64,000 nt of DNA, from contig JAAOMT010000480.1 of assembly GCA_016748015.1 (NCBI GenBank), positions 807,428-871,427 on the forward strand, read 5' to 3'. Positions 1-12,400 of this stretch are shown piece by piece. The notes under the pieces are model-generated. The model was not told the origin of the DNA. It made no database searches and saw nothing but the letters and a program-made list of their open reading frames with translations. Position numbers and translations under genes: made by a program. Numbering within the stretch: position 1 is the stretch's first letter; each line of letters begins with the position of its first letter. The stretch is from Geosiphon pyriformis. Lineage: Eukaryota; Glomeromycota; Glomeromycetes; Archaeosporales; Geosiphonaceae.

Positions 1-1251
1 TTTCATATAACAGATTTTTGTTTATGGTCAAAATTTTTTTAATTGTTTTTTCAAGTGTATTAGAAAATACTAGTATGTTTTTAAGCATATATTTATTTAT
101 TTTGTTACCAATTTTTTCTTTTTTGGTAGTGGTTTCTTTTGGTTTAATAACAATATGTATTCTATTATTATCAATTATAATAGTTTGTTTTTTAATAATC
201 AGAGTAATATTTGGATAATTTTTGATCCAATACTTATAAAAAGTATAAAAAATGTTTTAAATATTTGATCCAGAAAATAATTATTTAGGTTAGTTAAAAA
301 TACCTCTGTTTTAAAAATAGTGTGTTTATTTATATCTGATTTTTGCTAATTATTTGGGTTAGTATTATTACAACAAATAACCAATCAGATTATTTGTGAT
401 ATTTTTTAAGTCATATATTATAAACAAAGCGATTTTTAAAAATTGTTCTATATTGATCTTGTAAGATATAAAAACTATTGTTCAAAATTTTGTTGATTAT
501 AAAGAGTTTTTTTGACTGGCTAGAGAATTTATTATTATTTTTATAGTTAAAACTCATAGTTTTTATTAGTTATTAACCTAATTATTGACTTGATTATTGA
601 TCTGATCAATAACTTAATCAATGATCTAATTATTGATCTGATCATTAACCTGTTTGTTGACCATTTTTAATAACTATATAACTAATAAGTTTTTTAGCTG
701 TAAAAAAACATATAACAATTGATTAAAAATAAATAAAATAATAACTATTATCTCAATCTTTTTTTATTGCTTATTTTCAAGTATCTAAATATTTTAGAAT
801 AAAAAATTACTTAGTAGTATTTATTTATTTATTTTTTGACTTATATAATTGTAGTATTTAAAGATTATTAAATAAAATATAATTAAAGTATATATTTAAT
901 ATCTAATATTAAATTTTAAAAGTGTTAATATAAAACATAGAATTATACCAGTGTGTTATTATTTGTTAACAGTATAGACTATTTCTCTATTTTCAAATTT
1001 TCTGATTATTTTTTGAAAAAATTAATGACTGAGATATTTTATAAGATTGATTTTGCATATTAAATCTATATTTATTTAATTTGTTTTTTGAAATTGAATT
1101 TTTTTTTGATCTATTTTATTATTATACAATTCTGTTATTTTTTGTTATTTGTTAATTAGTTATTTTAACTAGTAACATAAAAGTAATGCTTTTGGTGAGA
1201 TTGTTAAAATCTACTTTGTTTCTTATTATATAAGTGATTATTCATATCTGC
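1..1251. other. AT-rich sequence, no gene recognised
   Basis: No open frame here has a motif I recognise. The 66-codon frame at 18-218 (+) encodes a run of hydrophobic residues of the kind any T-rich DNA gives, so I do not call it. CpG is almost absent. The only structure I see is the 12-bp tandem repeat listed separately. The stretch is probably a transposon too decayed to read. Confidence 0.5.
578..662. repeat. Degenerate 12-bp tandem repeat, about 7 units
   Basis: Seven consecutive units close to CTGATTATTGAT can be laid out in register from 578. Read on the minus strand each unit encodes a tetrapeptide of the form Gln-Val/Ile-Asn/Ile-Asn/Asp, with TAG where some of the Gln codons should be. 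On the plus strand it reads as Leu-Ile-Ile-Asp repeats. It may be the remains of a low-complexity coding repeat or simply a minisatellite. Confidence 0.6.
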
Positions 1252-2085
1252 TATTACAGATAATTATTTGGAGTATTAAAACAAATAACAAATCCATAGC
1301 TTAATATTTAATAGTAGATAATGTTGATAATATCTGAAGATTTTGAAGTATGAAAATTTTGGTTGAGTATTTTATATAATAAACAGAGATTTAATTAATG
1401 GTTTCTCCCATGAATTTTTTTTTCAGCATGATGACTAGTTTATTCTGGCAGTCATGTTTTTTTGGTAAGCTATTCTTAAATTTCTATTCTTATTCCCAGA
1501 TCTTTTACCAAACTATTTTTGAAGTTAAATACTCAGTGCTTAATTTTTTTTTCAATTAGCAAACAACAAAAAAATAAAATAAAAAAAATAAAAAAAAATA
1601 AAAAAAGAAAATAAGAAGAAAAAATAAAAAGTTAGTATTCTGTTAATAGCCATAATCAAAAGCTATTGGTTTAGTGTGATTAAGTATTGGATTTTTTTAA
1701 TATAGAGTGTTGATAATATAGAATTGATTAAAATTTTTTAATTAAATAATGGTAACATAAATTCAGATAATAATTAATATTTTATTAATATTTGATTTGA
1801 TTTTACTTTAAGTTATAGAAAACTACTTTTTAAAGAAAGAGGTATTGAATAATTAATAAGTTCTAATTAAGTTGTCTTAATCAATTTTGTTTTTTTGCTT
1901 CTAATACTCTTATTATATATATATAATTTTTGTTATACAAAATTCCACATTTTTTTAAGCAATGTGTTTTATTTTTTTTAATAATGTGTTTATTATTAAA
2001 TAATATGTCATAATTTACTTACAATGTGCCTATTGCTGAGTAATATGTCATAATTTTCTAATATTGTGTTCACTTACTAAGTCTT
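1252..2085 (-). repeat. Decayed LTR (LTR-1 family), minus orientation
   Basis: From 1252 the sequence is recognisable as the reverse complement of the Gypsy-1 LTR. It shares the terminal TATTACA/TGTTACA, the following TAATTATTTGGAG, the A+T homopolymer block (here 1563-1632) and a TCAATAGCCATAATTAAGAGCTATT-like region. The first 600 bases align well by eye. The far end near 2085 is only estimated from the length of the intact LTR. This would be the 3' LTR of the minus-strand gypsy pol that follows. Confidence 0.7.
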
Positions 2086-5000
2086 ATTCTCTTATTGGTC
2101 TATTTTTTATCTGTTTTTTCTATTTTTTTTCTTGTACTTTTTTATAAGTAATATTATTTTCTCCTTTAATATTAAGCTTTATTAAATCTTTATTTTGAAT
2201 TAAATCTATTGCTTCTCTTTCTAATACTGTTTGTTCAATTTTATTCCTTATTTTTTACATTAAAAGTTGTTTATTTTTTTCTATTGATTAACTATTATTG
2301 TTTTTATTTCTTAGTATAGTAGTATTTCTAAATAATTTTAAAATATAATGTATAGTTAGTAAATTGTTTTGATGTATAATATAAAATTTGTCTTTTTTTC
2401 AATAAATTCTTTAATTTGTTGTACTATTTTTTGATTGAATATTCTTTTAGATTTATTAATATATAATTTTTAAATATTTAGCTTTTGTTTCAACTAATAA
2501 TAACAGTATAATACTAAAAATTGTTTTATCTATAATTTCCAGTTTTTTTTAGTTACCTTTTCTGTTAGAATTATTATTGGTATTTTACCAAAAGTGTTTT
2601 TTACTTTTTTTATAACTTTATTCAACTAATGTTTTGTTTGGTTTTATGATTACTAATATGAAATAATTCTTGCTTTTTTTTTGGTGTTTTAATAGTAAAT
2701 TGTTTAATAATTGATGATAATTTCTATGTCTAATTGTTGTTAATTTATGGTCTGGAATAATTGTTGAACTATTATGCAGATGTAGTCTAAGATTTTTATC
2801 TTTTTATTGTTGTTTTGTCATATATACTATGTTTTTATATACTATTCTTATAAATTAATTTAACATGTTTGTGTTAATAATTATAATTAGTTTTAAATTT
2901 TGAGAAATTTTATCTGTTTAGACTAGTATTCATTGTATTCTTAGTTATGAAATATTATTAATAAATAATAATATTATATTGTAATATGGTTTCAATCAAT
3001 TTTTATATGTTGTTTTAGCTAAGATTTTATTTTTTTATCTTAATTTATAAGCTCTATTTTCTAGAATTTCTTTAATGTGAAATAGTTTATCCTATTTGGG
3101 ATCAAATTTTCTACTCTATTGTTTTTCTGTTTTGGTACAATATAAAAGTATTTTGTCTTTAAACTTAAATTTAACTGGTTTATTTGGTAATTAATTATTA
3201 TGTTGTTTTTTTTTGTAACTTTTGTATATTATTAGCTATTGTTTATCTTTTGTTTTCTAAAGTTTCTATTAAATCATATGTTTTTTTCAGCAATGTTTTT
3301 TAGAAGTTGGCTTTTGTTATTGGTTTTGTTGGATATGTGTTGATATCTATCTCTATTAGTAATTTTGCTGTTTTACTATATACAAGTTTAAATAATATTG
3401 TTTGTATAATATTTTGTTTTATTGTTTAATACACAAATAAGACTAATGATATAAACAAATTCTATTTGTTCTGGTTTTTTTGGCTGATCTTAATTATTGC
3501 TTTACACAATATTTTGTTGAACTTTTTGACTAAATCATTTGTTTATAAATTATATAATAATAATAATAATAGTTTTTTGATTTCAAATTTTTGACTTAAT
3601 TTTGTTAATATTTTGTTTACAAAGTAAGTTTCTTAATTTGATAACAGTTTTTTTGGGCATTTATGTTAACAAATTAAAACTTAGTAAATAAATTTGGCTA
3701 TGAATTCTGCATCTGTTCTTTGAATTATTTTTACTTATGGCTATTTTGTAAAATAATCTATGGCTACTGCTATATATTTATTATTTTTACTGATTATTGT
3801 TAATAATTTAACTAAGTCAATTCTAATTCAATTAAATAGTTGTCCTACTTTAATTGGTCTTAGTGATTCATTAAGTTTTGTTTCTTCTCTTTTCTGACAA
3901 ACATCACAATTTTGAACATATTGAATAATATCTAAATATATAAATAGCCAATAGTATTTTTTTCTGGTTTTTTTATGGTTGCTTTTTTATAAAAATGTCC
4001 TGCTGTTAGATCTAAATGCATATTAAACAATATTGTTTCTTTTCTGATTCTGTGATTATTCTGAGTGACTAATCTGAATATTTTTTGTTTTTTTAATATA
4101 GTATATTTTGTTAAGTAATAAAATATTTTGATTGTTGTTTTATGTTGTTTTGTTTTTTTTGTGATAATTTTTTCTTAAACTTTTGAGTATTAATATATAA
4201 TTGTTGAAATTGTTGATATTTTTGTGTGTTTATTTTTTGTTATATTTTTGGGTTAAAATGTTTTTAGATTTGTCTTATTTGCAACAAACTGATAGCATTT
4301 TTATTTTATTTTTTCTTTTTATAATATACAATATAATTAAATGGTAATAGTTCTATTTTTCATTTTGCATGGTAATTATTTTCAAATTCTTGCTTTTGAA
4401 TTGATTTTAATCTTTTGTGATCAGTGTATATATTAAAATTTTAACTTAAATATTTTTTTTATTTAATAACAGCACAGTATATAGCTAAGTATTCTAATGC
4501 TAGAGTTCTATTGTTTTTTTTGGCTGGACTTAAACTTCAGCTAGCATATGCTACTGGATGTTCTCATCCATCTGCTTCTTTTTGTAACAATACAGCTCCC
4601 AATATTTGAACAAATATATTAGTGATAATAATAAATAACTTGTTGTAATTTGGATAGATTAGTATTAAAGCTTAAATAAGTTTTTTTTTTAAGATGTTAA
4701 AAGCTTCTTGTTGAGTTTTAGTTTATTCATATTTAACGTTTTTTGTTTGTAATTGGTAAAATAGTTGAGCCAATTTGGAGAAATTTTGGATAAAACAGCA
4801 ATAGTATTCAGTAAATTCCAAAAATACTCTTAATTCTATAAAATTTGTTGGTACTAAAAAGTTTTTGACTATTTCGATTTTATTTGGATCTATTTTAATG
4901 TTATCTTCATTCATGACATGTTTCAAAAACTTAAGTTTTATTTTGTTAAAAAAGCATTTAATTGTATTCTACTTCAATTTGGCTCTTCTTAATTTTTTAA

Positions 5001-5648
5001 ATACTTGTTGAAAATAATAGAGATAATTATTAAATGTTTTTAAGAACACATTAGTATTATCTAAGTAGACTATTACTGATTTTTACAGCAGTCTAGTATA
5101 GACAATTTTTATAAGCCATTGGAAGATAGCTGGTGCATTGGTTAAGCTAAATAACATAATATTAAATTCAGAATTTTTTTTTGGTGATAAATGCTTTTTT
5201 CTCTTTGTTAGCTAAATTTATGGCTACTTGCCAGTAACCTCTATCTAAATTTAATGTTAAAACCCATTTTTTTCTTCCAAAAGCATCAAATAACTCCTGA
5301 ATTTGTGGAGTTGGATAATTGTTTTTAGGAATAATACTGTTAAGTTTTCTGTAATTCACACAAAAGCAGATTTTCTATTTTTTTATAGATAAATACCACT
5401 GGTAATGACCATGAGCTCATTAATAATTGAATTAATTTATTGTCTAACATTTGATTGATTTCTTGTCAGATGATTTTATGGCTAGCAGATAATATTCTGT
5501 ATGTTTTTTGTTTAATTAGTATTGTATCTCCAGTTTTTATTTGGTGTTGAATGATGTTAGTTCTGCCAAATTTATTTTTACTGGCAAAAATGTTAGTAAA
5601 ATTGTTAAGTAGCATTTTGAGTTATATTTGTTGAAATAGGTTTAAATT
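2086..5648 (-). pseudogene. Decayed Ty3/gypsy pol (RT, RNase H, integrase)
   Basis: Read from right to left, pol domains occur in the usual order. RT palm sequence lies at 5168-5359, with NYRKLNS, a FDAFGRKKW segment and GYWQVA. The end of RT and the connection lie at 4723-4926, with KFLVPTNFIELR and YCCFIQNFSKLAQ. An RNase H trace is at about 4500-4600 (PVAYAS, SLSPAKKN). An integrase zinc-finger trace (GHFYKKATIK, then a Cys pair) is at about 3890-4030. Integrase core sequence (YIAVAIDYFTK, QRTDAEFIAKF) is at about 3680-3780. Stop codons are frequent and mostly fall on expected Gln or Trp. The distance from the RT core to the LTR end matches Gypsy-1 (about 4 kb), so no large deletion is needed. 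The 5' half (gag, protease, dUTPase) is missing, replaced by LINE A from about 5650. Confidence 0.85.
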
Positions 5649-5649
5649 T

Positions 5650-6845
5650 CACAAATTCATTTATTCTAATTGTTTTAGATAAAAAGAAAACAAATTTATC
5701 AGACTATTATGTCAAAGAATTTTTTAGTTAATTGAAACAAGATTAAGAATTATTTCAGAGTTGTTGGCAACAAAAATGCTGATTTTTTTGCCAATACTAT
5801 TACTATGTCTGATTTTACACTGCTTATTAAAATGCCATACTGCTTTTTAGTCATTGAAAACAAACTTGTTTCTGAAAATACTTATTACTTTATTAAGCAT
5901 TTTTTTAAAGCTATTAGTTTTGTTGATTGGAATTTTAAATATGCTGACAATTTTGTAAATAATGCTTTGTGTAACATAATTAATATGAATAAAACATTTG
6001 GTATATAATATCTTAATAGTCGAATTTAATCTGAGTTTATTAGCTTTGTTTCTGTGGCTCTTTAATCTTATTTCATAAAGACTCTACATTACTAATTATC
6101 TGTAGTCAAGAGAAAAAAATTACATAATTCAAGATATTTTAACATATTGTGCATTAAATGTAAGTTGGTTGAAAACTCTAACCATATGTTTTCTTGTATT
6201 CACAATAATAGTGTTAAAAATAATTTAATTTCAAAGACTATTAAAATATAAAATAGTTTGCTAAATGCATATGTTATTGACAATATGGTGATCTAATCTT
6301 TATATGAGGCTAGGTTTTCTAATTATTTATATATGTTGCTAGCCAAAGACTTTGTATTAAAAAGTAAATAATTAACATAGTATATTTATTAAATGGCAGT
6401 TCTAATAGTATGTTATTAGTCATTAATTTGGTTTGAAATTTTGCTGAAGATTACAAATCTACCATGTGATTGCCAATTACCAAGCTGAAAATACATTATA
6501 AAAAACATGATTGCTTGTTATGTGATAAGTCTGTAATATTAACTATATTTGGTTTAATATTTTTATGGTTTTCTAAAATAATTTATGATTTTGGTATTAG
6601 GTTGAGTATTTATGTTTGTTTTGGTTTATATTTTTATTTGTCTAGTGTATATTTTGGTTTTTTATATGACTTCTTAGTTGTAAGTAGTTTAGATATTTAG
6701 TGTTGTTTTAATTGACTTAAGTGACTAGTTATATGTAAAAAAAGCATAAGCCATACTTAATATAGAAATTTATATAGTTTTATAATTTTAGATAATAGTT
6801 GAATTACATTCATTAAATGCATAATAAAAAAAAAACTTATAAATT
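5650..6845 (+). pseudogene. LINE A: 5'-truncated LINE, ORF2 C-terminus and 3' tail
   Basis: The sequence starts inside the RNase H tail (HSRVVGNKNADFFANT-like, about 5740-5800) and continues through the linker at 5805-6008 (IKMPYCFLVIENK, YYFIKHFFKAI), the zinc-binding region (about 6120-6240) and the C-terminal segment at 6470-6700. It ends with the tail shared by all LINEs here (ACTAGTTATATGTA box, then a short A-run at about 6826). The 5' truncation is typical of target-primed reverse transcription. Several frameshifts and stops make it non-coding. No target-site duplication could be identified at these A+T junctions. Confidence 0.8.
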
Positions 6846-7839
6846 TTTACAAATATTATTATACTAATTAATTTGTTTAAAATTTTTAAATTATATAATA
6901 AAAAATAATATATAGCTTTATTAAAAATTTTTTTAAGTAAATTAATTTTAGTTTTTAATTTTTTTTAATTAATGTATATTATTTTTATACATATTTTTTA
7001 ATACAAAATTAAGCTAAATTTTATAGTTAATAATAAATTATAAAACTACTAAAACTAATTAAAAATTGTTTATTTAAGACAGTTTTTTTAAATTATGTAA
7101 AAATCTTAAGTTTTTTTTAAATTAAGTTTAAAAAAACCATTAATTAAAAAAATGTTCTTAAGATAATTTTATTTTTACAATAGATACAAATAAATTACTA
7201 ATACTTAAATATGCTTTTTAAACTCTTTAATTAATAACAATAACTTAAATAGTTATTTAATTATTTTTAATTTAATAATGTATTAACTATTAAATAAAAA
7301 ATAATATTAGTTTTAATTTTAATTCTTTTAGTTTTAATAATAAATTTAATATTAATTTTATATTTTTTATATATTTTATATAATTTAATATTTTTTTAAT
7401 GTATTTTTTATAATTAAGTTTACTATAAAAATAAATAATAAAGTTTAAATTATTTTTTAAAACAAAAAATTGTTAATATAAAAGACTTAAAATTTGTTAT
7501 ATATATAAAAAATTCAATTAAAATTTTTTTTTAATAGTTTTAATTAAATTTATAAACCAAATATTAATAAAAATATTTTTTAATTATAAAGTTTAAAAAT
7601 TATTAATATTTATAACTTAAAAACTATATTATTTAATAGATATATATTTAGCAAATCTAATAGCAAACATAATAAAAAAACAAAAACTTCTTTCTCTTAT
7701 TTATTTCAATAATTATCAAAGAGTCTTAAATTTTATTAAAGAAGTTTTTTTTAATTGTTTCATTTAATTATTTAGTTTAATACATCTAAATTGTTTTTGC
7801 TTAACTATAAGATCACTAGTAATCTTAGTATTGTTATCA
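6846..7839. other. Extremely AT-rich spacer, nothing recognised
   Basis: About 1 kb with G+C around one base in ten by eye and no readable frame. It lies between the 3' end of LINE A and the first readable part of LINE B. It could be the continuation of the truncated gypsy element at 2-5.6 kb, but nothing in it supports this. Confidence 0.5.
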
Positions 7840-7869
7840 TAAAAAAGTTTGTTAAAAGTTCTGGTTTTA

Positions 7870-9420
7870 ATACTGTCAACAAGAATTTTTTTTTTTAAAA
7901 AAAAAAGATGCTTTAAAAAATAGTATTGTTAATAAGAAAAATTTTACCAAGAAATTAACCAATAGTTTATAAAATTTTAAAGCTAATAATACTATTAAAT
8001 CTGATAATGTTGATATAAAAGAAGTGAAAAAAACCAGTGTGAATTATGATAAAAAAAATACTTTAAATAAAGAAAATTTAAACCAAACACTAAAAAAATC
8101 TAAATTAGTAATTAAGAAAACCTTGAATAAACTTTTAAAAAATATCAATTTTCTAAGTAATAATAATAATAATGTTTTTTTGAATAATCTTATTGTCTTT
8201 TCTTTTCTTTTCAAGAATTTGGTTTAATTACAGTTAAGAAATCTTATGTTTTAAATATTAATTTAGATACTGTAATTAGAAAATTATTTTAGAAAAAGTT
8301 GAAAATTGTAGAAAAATTGTTTATTAATATTAATAGTTTTAAAAAGGTCTTTATTCTCTTAAAATTTGCTAAAATTATCTGTGTATTGTTTATTTTTGAA
8401 TCAAGTTTAGTATAAACAATATTTTAGTAAACACTAATTTTAAAAAATTGGCTGTATGTTTAGATCAAATTATGGTAATCAAAAAAAATTCTGGTAGAAA
8501 CATTTGTAAAGATTGTATGTACTGTGCTATTTGGTTTTGAAATAATTAAATTGATCAAAATACAGCTAGTAAAGCTATAGCAAAAAATAATTATAGAATT
8601 TAAGCAATTAAGTTGTATTAATTTAACTGCAGCAAAATAATATATTTTAATTAAAAAAAATACTATATATATTATTAGAGCAAACTCAAACAAAAAAATT
8701 TAGAATGCAAAAAACAGCTACAAAATATTAATTTATATGCTACTAGTAAGAACTAATACTCATAATATTTAAGACTTTATTAAATTAATTGATAAAAAAA
8801 CTTGTATTATTAATTATCATTTAATTATATATGCTCAAGTTAAATATACTGTAATGTATTTTAATATTAGTACTTTGTTAAATATTTGGCCTCTGTTGCT
8901 TATTTAGTTTTTTTTGGTAGAGTCTTTTAGGCAAAGATTATTGGTGGTTCTTTATTTTTTCTTTTTTTTTAGCATAATGAGTTCTTAAAAATTGAATTTT
9001 TTATAAAAATAAAGCCTTTCTTATTAGTTATATTGCAAATAAATAATAGATTTGTTATTCTTAAATATAGTTTTACTAATTTTGTAAAACAATTGATAAG
9101 CTGGCTAAGAAATCAAACACACTTGAGCCAATAATTTTCTAGTTTAGTTTTAAATATTAGCCATTAATAATTCTTTTATCACAAAATTAAGAGATAAATA
9201 TAATAATAAATAAGAATTTAAATATAATTACTAGTAGTAAAACTGTTATAAAAGTAGTGTTTTTGGATTTGTTAAGTTTTTTAAAATTAAAAAATAATAT
9301 AAAAAACTTATTAAATATGATTTTGGATCTTTTAACTAAAGTTAACAATCTTAGTTTGAGTTTAGGCTTTTGCTTTTTTTAAAAACCAGTCTTATTTAAA
9401 AAATTATTATGTGCAATATC
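7870..9420 (+). pseudogene. LINE B ORF1 remnant
   Basis: This stretch precedes the endonuclease trace and is Lys/Asn/Ser-rich in its first part (8024-8227 reads KKTSVNYDKKNTLNKENL and similar), resembling the polar N-terminus of the ORF1 in LINE C. I cannot find an intact RRM or a full CCHC knuckle. The frame is broken by many stops. Assignment rests on position and composition more than on motifs. Confidence 0.5.
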
Positions 9421-9424
9421 AAAG

Positions 9425-10609
9425 AAATAAACAATTTAACCAAGAAAAATAATATTGTTTGTTGGTATATGAATTCTGAGATCTAGTGTTAAATTATAGA
9501 TTATAAACAGATTCAATAAAGTTTAGATCTTTATATCTGATTTGAAAAATAGTTTTTTTGGTGTTGACATGGCCATTATTATGAACAATTTTTTAATTAA
9601 CATATTACAAAAGTAAAAAAATTTCTGGTAAAATAATTTTGGTTTACTTTTTGTTTAAGAATAAATTGTTGGTTGTGGTTTTGGGTTTATATACTGAAGT
9701 ATTGGCTAGAACTAGATTTGAACAGGCTTTTAATGTCAATTTTTTTATTTTTAAGACAGTTGGTTCCAGTTTATTTATGATTCTAAGTAATAACTTCAAT
9801 AAAAATAGTTCTAAAAAGAGTATAAGTCTTAAAAATACTCAAATATGAATTTGGTTAATTTTTTTAGTGAATATTTTTTGGCTAAAACTTTTATCTAAAG
9901 CAATTTTATAAAAGTTAAAAAGGTTATTAATTATATTTTTGTGAGTAAAAGTTTGTTATTGGCAGTTATAAACTATGAAATTAGTTCTACATCTGACTTT
10001 TTTAACACTAATTACAAAATAGTTTTAATTTTAATTGATTTGAAGAGTTTACTGGATGTTCATCTAAACAATATTTGCAAACAAACTAATAAAAATTATT
10101 AAAAGTTTAAAATAAAAGATATAGATAATATTAAATAAACACATTTTGGTAAATGTTTTTTTACTAAGCTGTCAATAATATAAGATAAGTTTGTAAATGT
10201 TAAATATCTTAGAAATCTGGATGTAATATAGAAAATTTTAAATAAGATAATAATAAATATAATTAATAAAATATTTTCTAAATATTGGTTTAGTAATTTT
10301 GATTGTTCAAGAAACAAATAATTTTTGAAATTCTATAAGTTAAAATTATTGGTTGTTAAGATAATTAAAATATTAAGTTTAGACAACAGATTAGAATTTG
10401 ATTATTTTATTAAAATTTGGTTATTTATTGATAAAGTAAAAATTTTTAAATTTAGCAGCTTGGTTTATAACAATATAAGTTTTGTAAATATAATTAAATA
10501 TCTGTCAAATATTAAGAAAAGTTATCAAAAGTTCAAGTATTACAAATCTAAAGCAGTATTACTAAAAATTTTTGGTTTCTTTTCTTAAATGTTATTAATA
10601 TTTATTTAT
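9425..10609 (+). pseudogene. LINE B ORF2, endonuclease part
   Basis: At 9639-9848 the frame reads LLVVVLGLYTEVLARTRFEQ and then LFMILSNNFNKN, matching the LINE D endonuclease LSVTVLGLYAGASSGVRFNK and FVILGENFNES. In APE-type endonucleases the second motif is normally GDFN with a catalytic Asp. Here the position is Asn. The region 10325-10588 corresponds to the endonuclease-RT linker (YLSNIKKSYQKFKYYKSKA), directly before the LTR-3 insertion. Confidence 0.7.
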
Positions 10610-11514
10610 TGTTAATTCATAATTATTAGAAGCTAGTAAACTTTTAATAACTGAATTTATCTTTAAATTATTTTCTATAATTTAAATTACTTAGCTTATA
10701 AGTAGAATAACCAATTCTATACTAATTACTTTATGTAGTTATTTTATAGTAAAAGTCAACTTTTTTTAAGAATTGCTTGTTTAGAAGCTTACTAAAAATG
10801 TGTAATTATTTTACAATAAAAGTAAATTCTTTTATAAAAATTTTGTCTGTAAGCTACCTTAATAATTATAATAAAAATATAAAATAAAAATATAAAAAAT
10901 ATAAAAAAATTAAAATTTCATTTAAGAGAATTGTTTTCTATTTAAGCCTGAAATTACTAACAAATTATTAAAATTGGTAGCTAATTAATTTCAAAACATT
11001 AGTTAAATTTCGAAGAATTTTAAATATGCTTACTAAAGAAATTAGTTTTTTAAAGTATATTTTATTTAAATTATACTAAATAAAAATAAATTTAAAGTAA
11101 AATATCTATAGTAAAATATATTTTCTCAAAGAAAAAAGCTTTTTTTTATATAACTTGTTATAGTACTAGTTTGTAAACTTGAACTTTTTCTTTTTGCTAT
11201 AATTTTGATAAACTAAAGATATATTTTAATAAACTATAAGTTATTTTATTGAGTTATTAACTATTTTAGTAAATTATTCATTATTTGATAAATTTTTACA
11301 ACTTTTAATGAACTTTTAAATGTTATATAATTTAGTGTATTGTGTAATTTGATTATTTTAATTTCTATTATACAAATTAAATTATTAATTAAATAATAAT
11401 TTTTGATAATTTTTTTGATTAAATAATAAATAATAAATTGAATAATAATAATATATACTAATTAAAGATAAGAATTATAAGATAATTTTATGCTAATAAA
11501 TGACTAAAATTTCA
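10610..11514 (+). repeat. LTR-3: 905-bp LTR-like repeat inserted in LINE B
   Basis: It starts TGTTAATTCA and ends AAAATTTCA, giving TG...CA ends. The same sequence occurs inverted at 43781-44685 with exactly the same length (905 bp). Partial copies lie at about 26440-26750, 49458-50165 and 57918-58725. It contains tandem arrays in its first third and an AGCTTTTTTTTATATAACTTG block that could hold a TATA box at about 11140. LINE B sequence resumes collinearly on both sides. Flanking bases (TTAT left, TTAA right) are not a clean duplication. Best read as a solo LTR of a family whose internal part is not in the window, or as a MITE-like repeat. Confidence 0.75.
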
Positions 11515-12400
11515 TTAATAACAACAGCCAAAAATACATCTATTAAAAAAGCAATCAGAAAACACATAAAAAATTTTAGTTTTAATAAGAGAAGCATAAT
11601 AAAAAATGTTTTAAAACAGCTATTTCAAAAAGTGTTCTAAATTATTTGGTAGTTAAAAAAAGTTGGTATAGAGTCAAATAAAATAAAGCTTAAAATTAAT
11701 AAAATCATAAAAAGTTGAACAAAAAAACATAAAATGCTTTTAGTTTTGTCTGATTTGTAGATTTGCTAATATGTATTTTTGATTTATGTAAATAAAAATG
11801 CTTTTTTTGGTGTAAAAAGTATAGTTAACATAGAAAAATTGATTTTGTTAATTAGTGATCTGCCTAATAACAAAGCTGTTAATCTATTTGACATATTTAA
11901 TAAACTTTAGAAATATTATAATAATACAATATTAAAATACTTCTTAGATTTAATAAATACTTATTTAACTCTTAAAAATATCTCAGTTTTTGAAAAAAGG
12001 CATATATTTTAATAATTTCTAAGCTATATAATTAAAATGACATTTTAACAAATATACAGCCTATAGTATTAATTAAAATAGCTAAAAAAATTTTGTTTAA
12101 GATTTTGTTAGATTGTATTTTATCTGTTTATAGTAAATTTGACATTATTTATAGTAATAGCTTCTTAGTTTAAAGAGTATTTCAACTTAATCTCCAGTAT
12201 TTGTTGTTGGTTTAATTGTAAAAAATGCTTTGAAAAAGAATTAAAAATTTTAATTAGCTTTGTAAAATATGTGTAAAACATATGATTTAATTAGATAACA
12301 TTATTTAAAAACTAGATTAAGGTAAAGTTTTTTCACTATTTCTTTGAAAAAATTTTTATAATCTCTTATTGTATAAAATAAAAAAATATTATTATAAAGA
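11515..12400 (+). pseudogene. LINE B ORF2, first part of RT
   Basis: Directly after the LTR-3 copy the LINE resumes. At about 11560-11640 it matches the LINE D segment around SFVSNKDGIIRSVLDQF. At about 12010-12180 it reads SKLYN*NDILTNIQPIVLIK and AKKILFKILL, then VYSKFDIIYSNSF. This corresponds to RT motif 1 and the following block. At about 12280-12330 it reaches the segment after motif A. Beyond about 12400 collinearity is lost. Confidence 0.7.

Noticed and set aside
18-218. 66-codon hydrophobic frame as a small membrane protein
   Set aside because: T-rich DNA commonly gives Phe/Leu/Ile runs. There is no conserved feature and the surroundings are decayed repeats.
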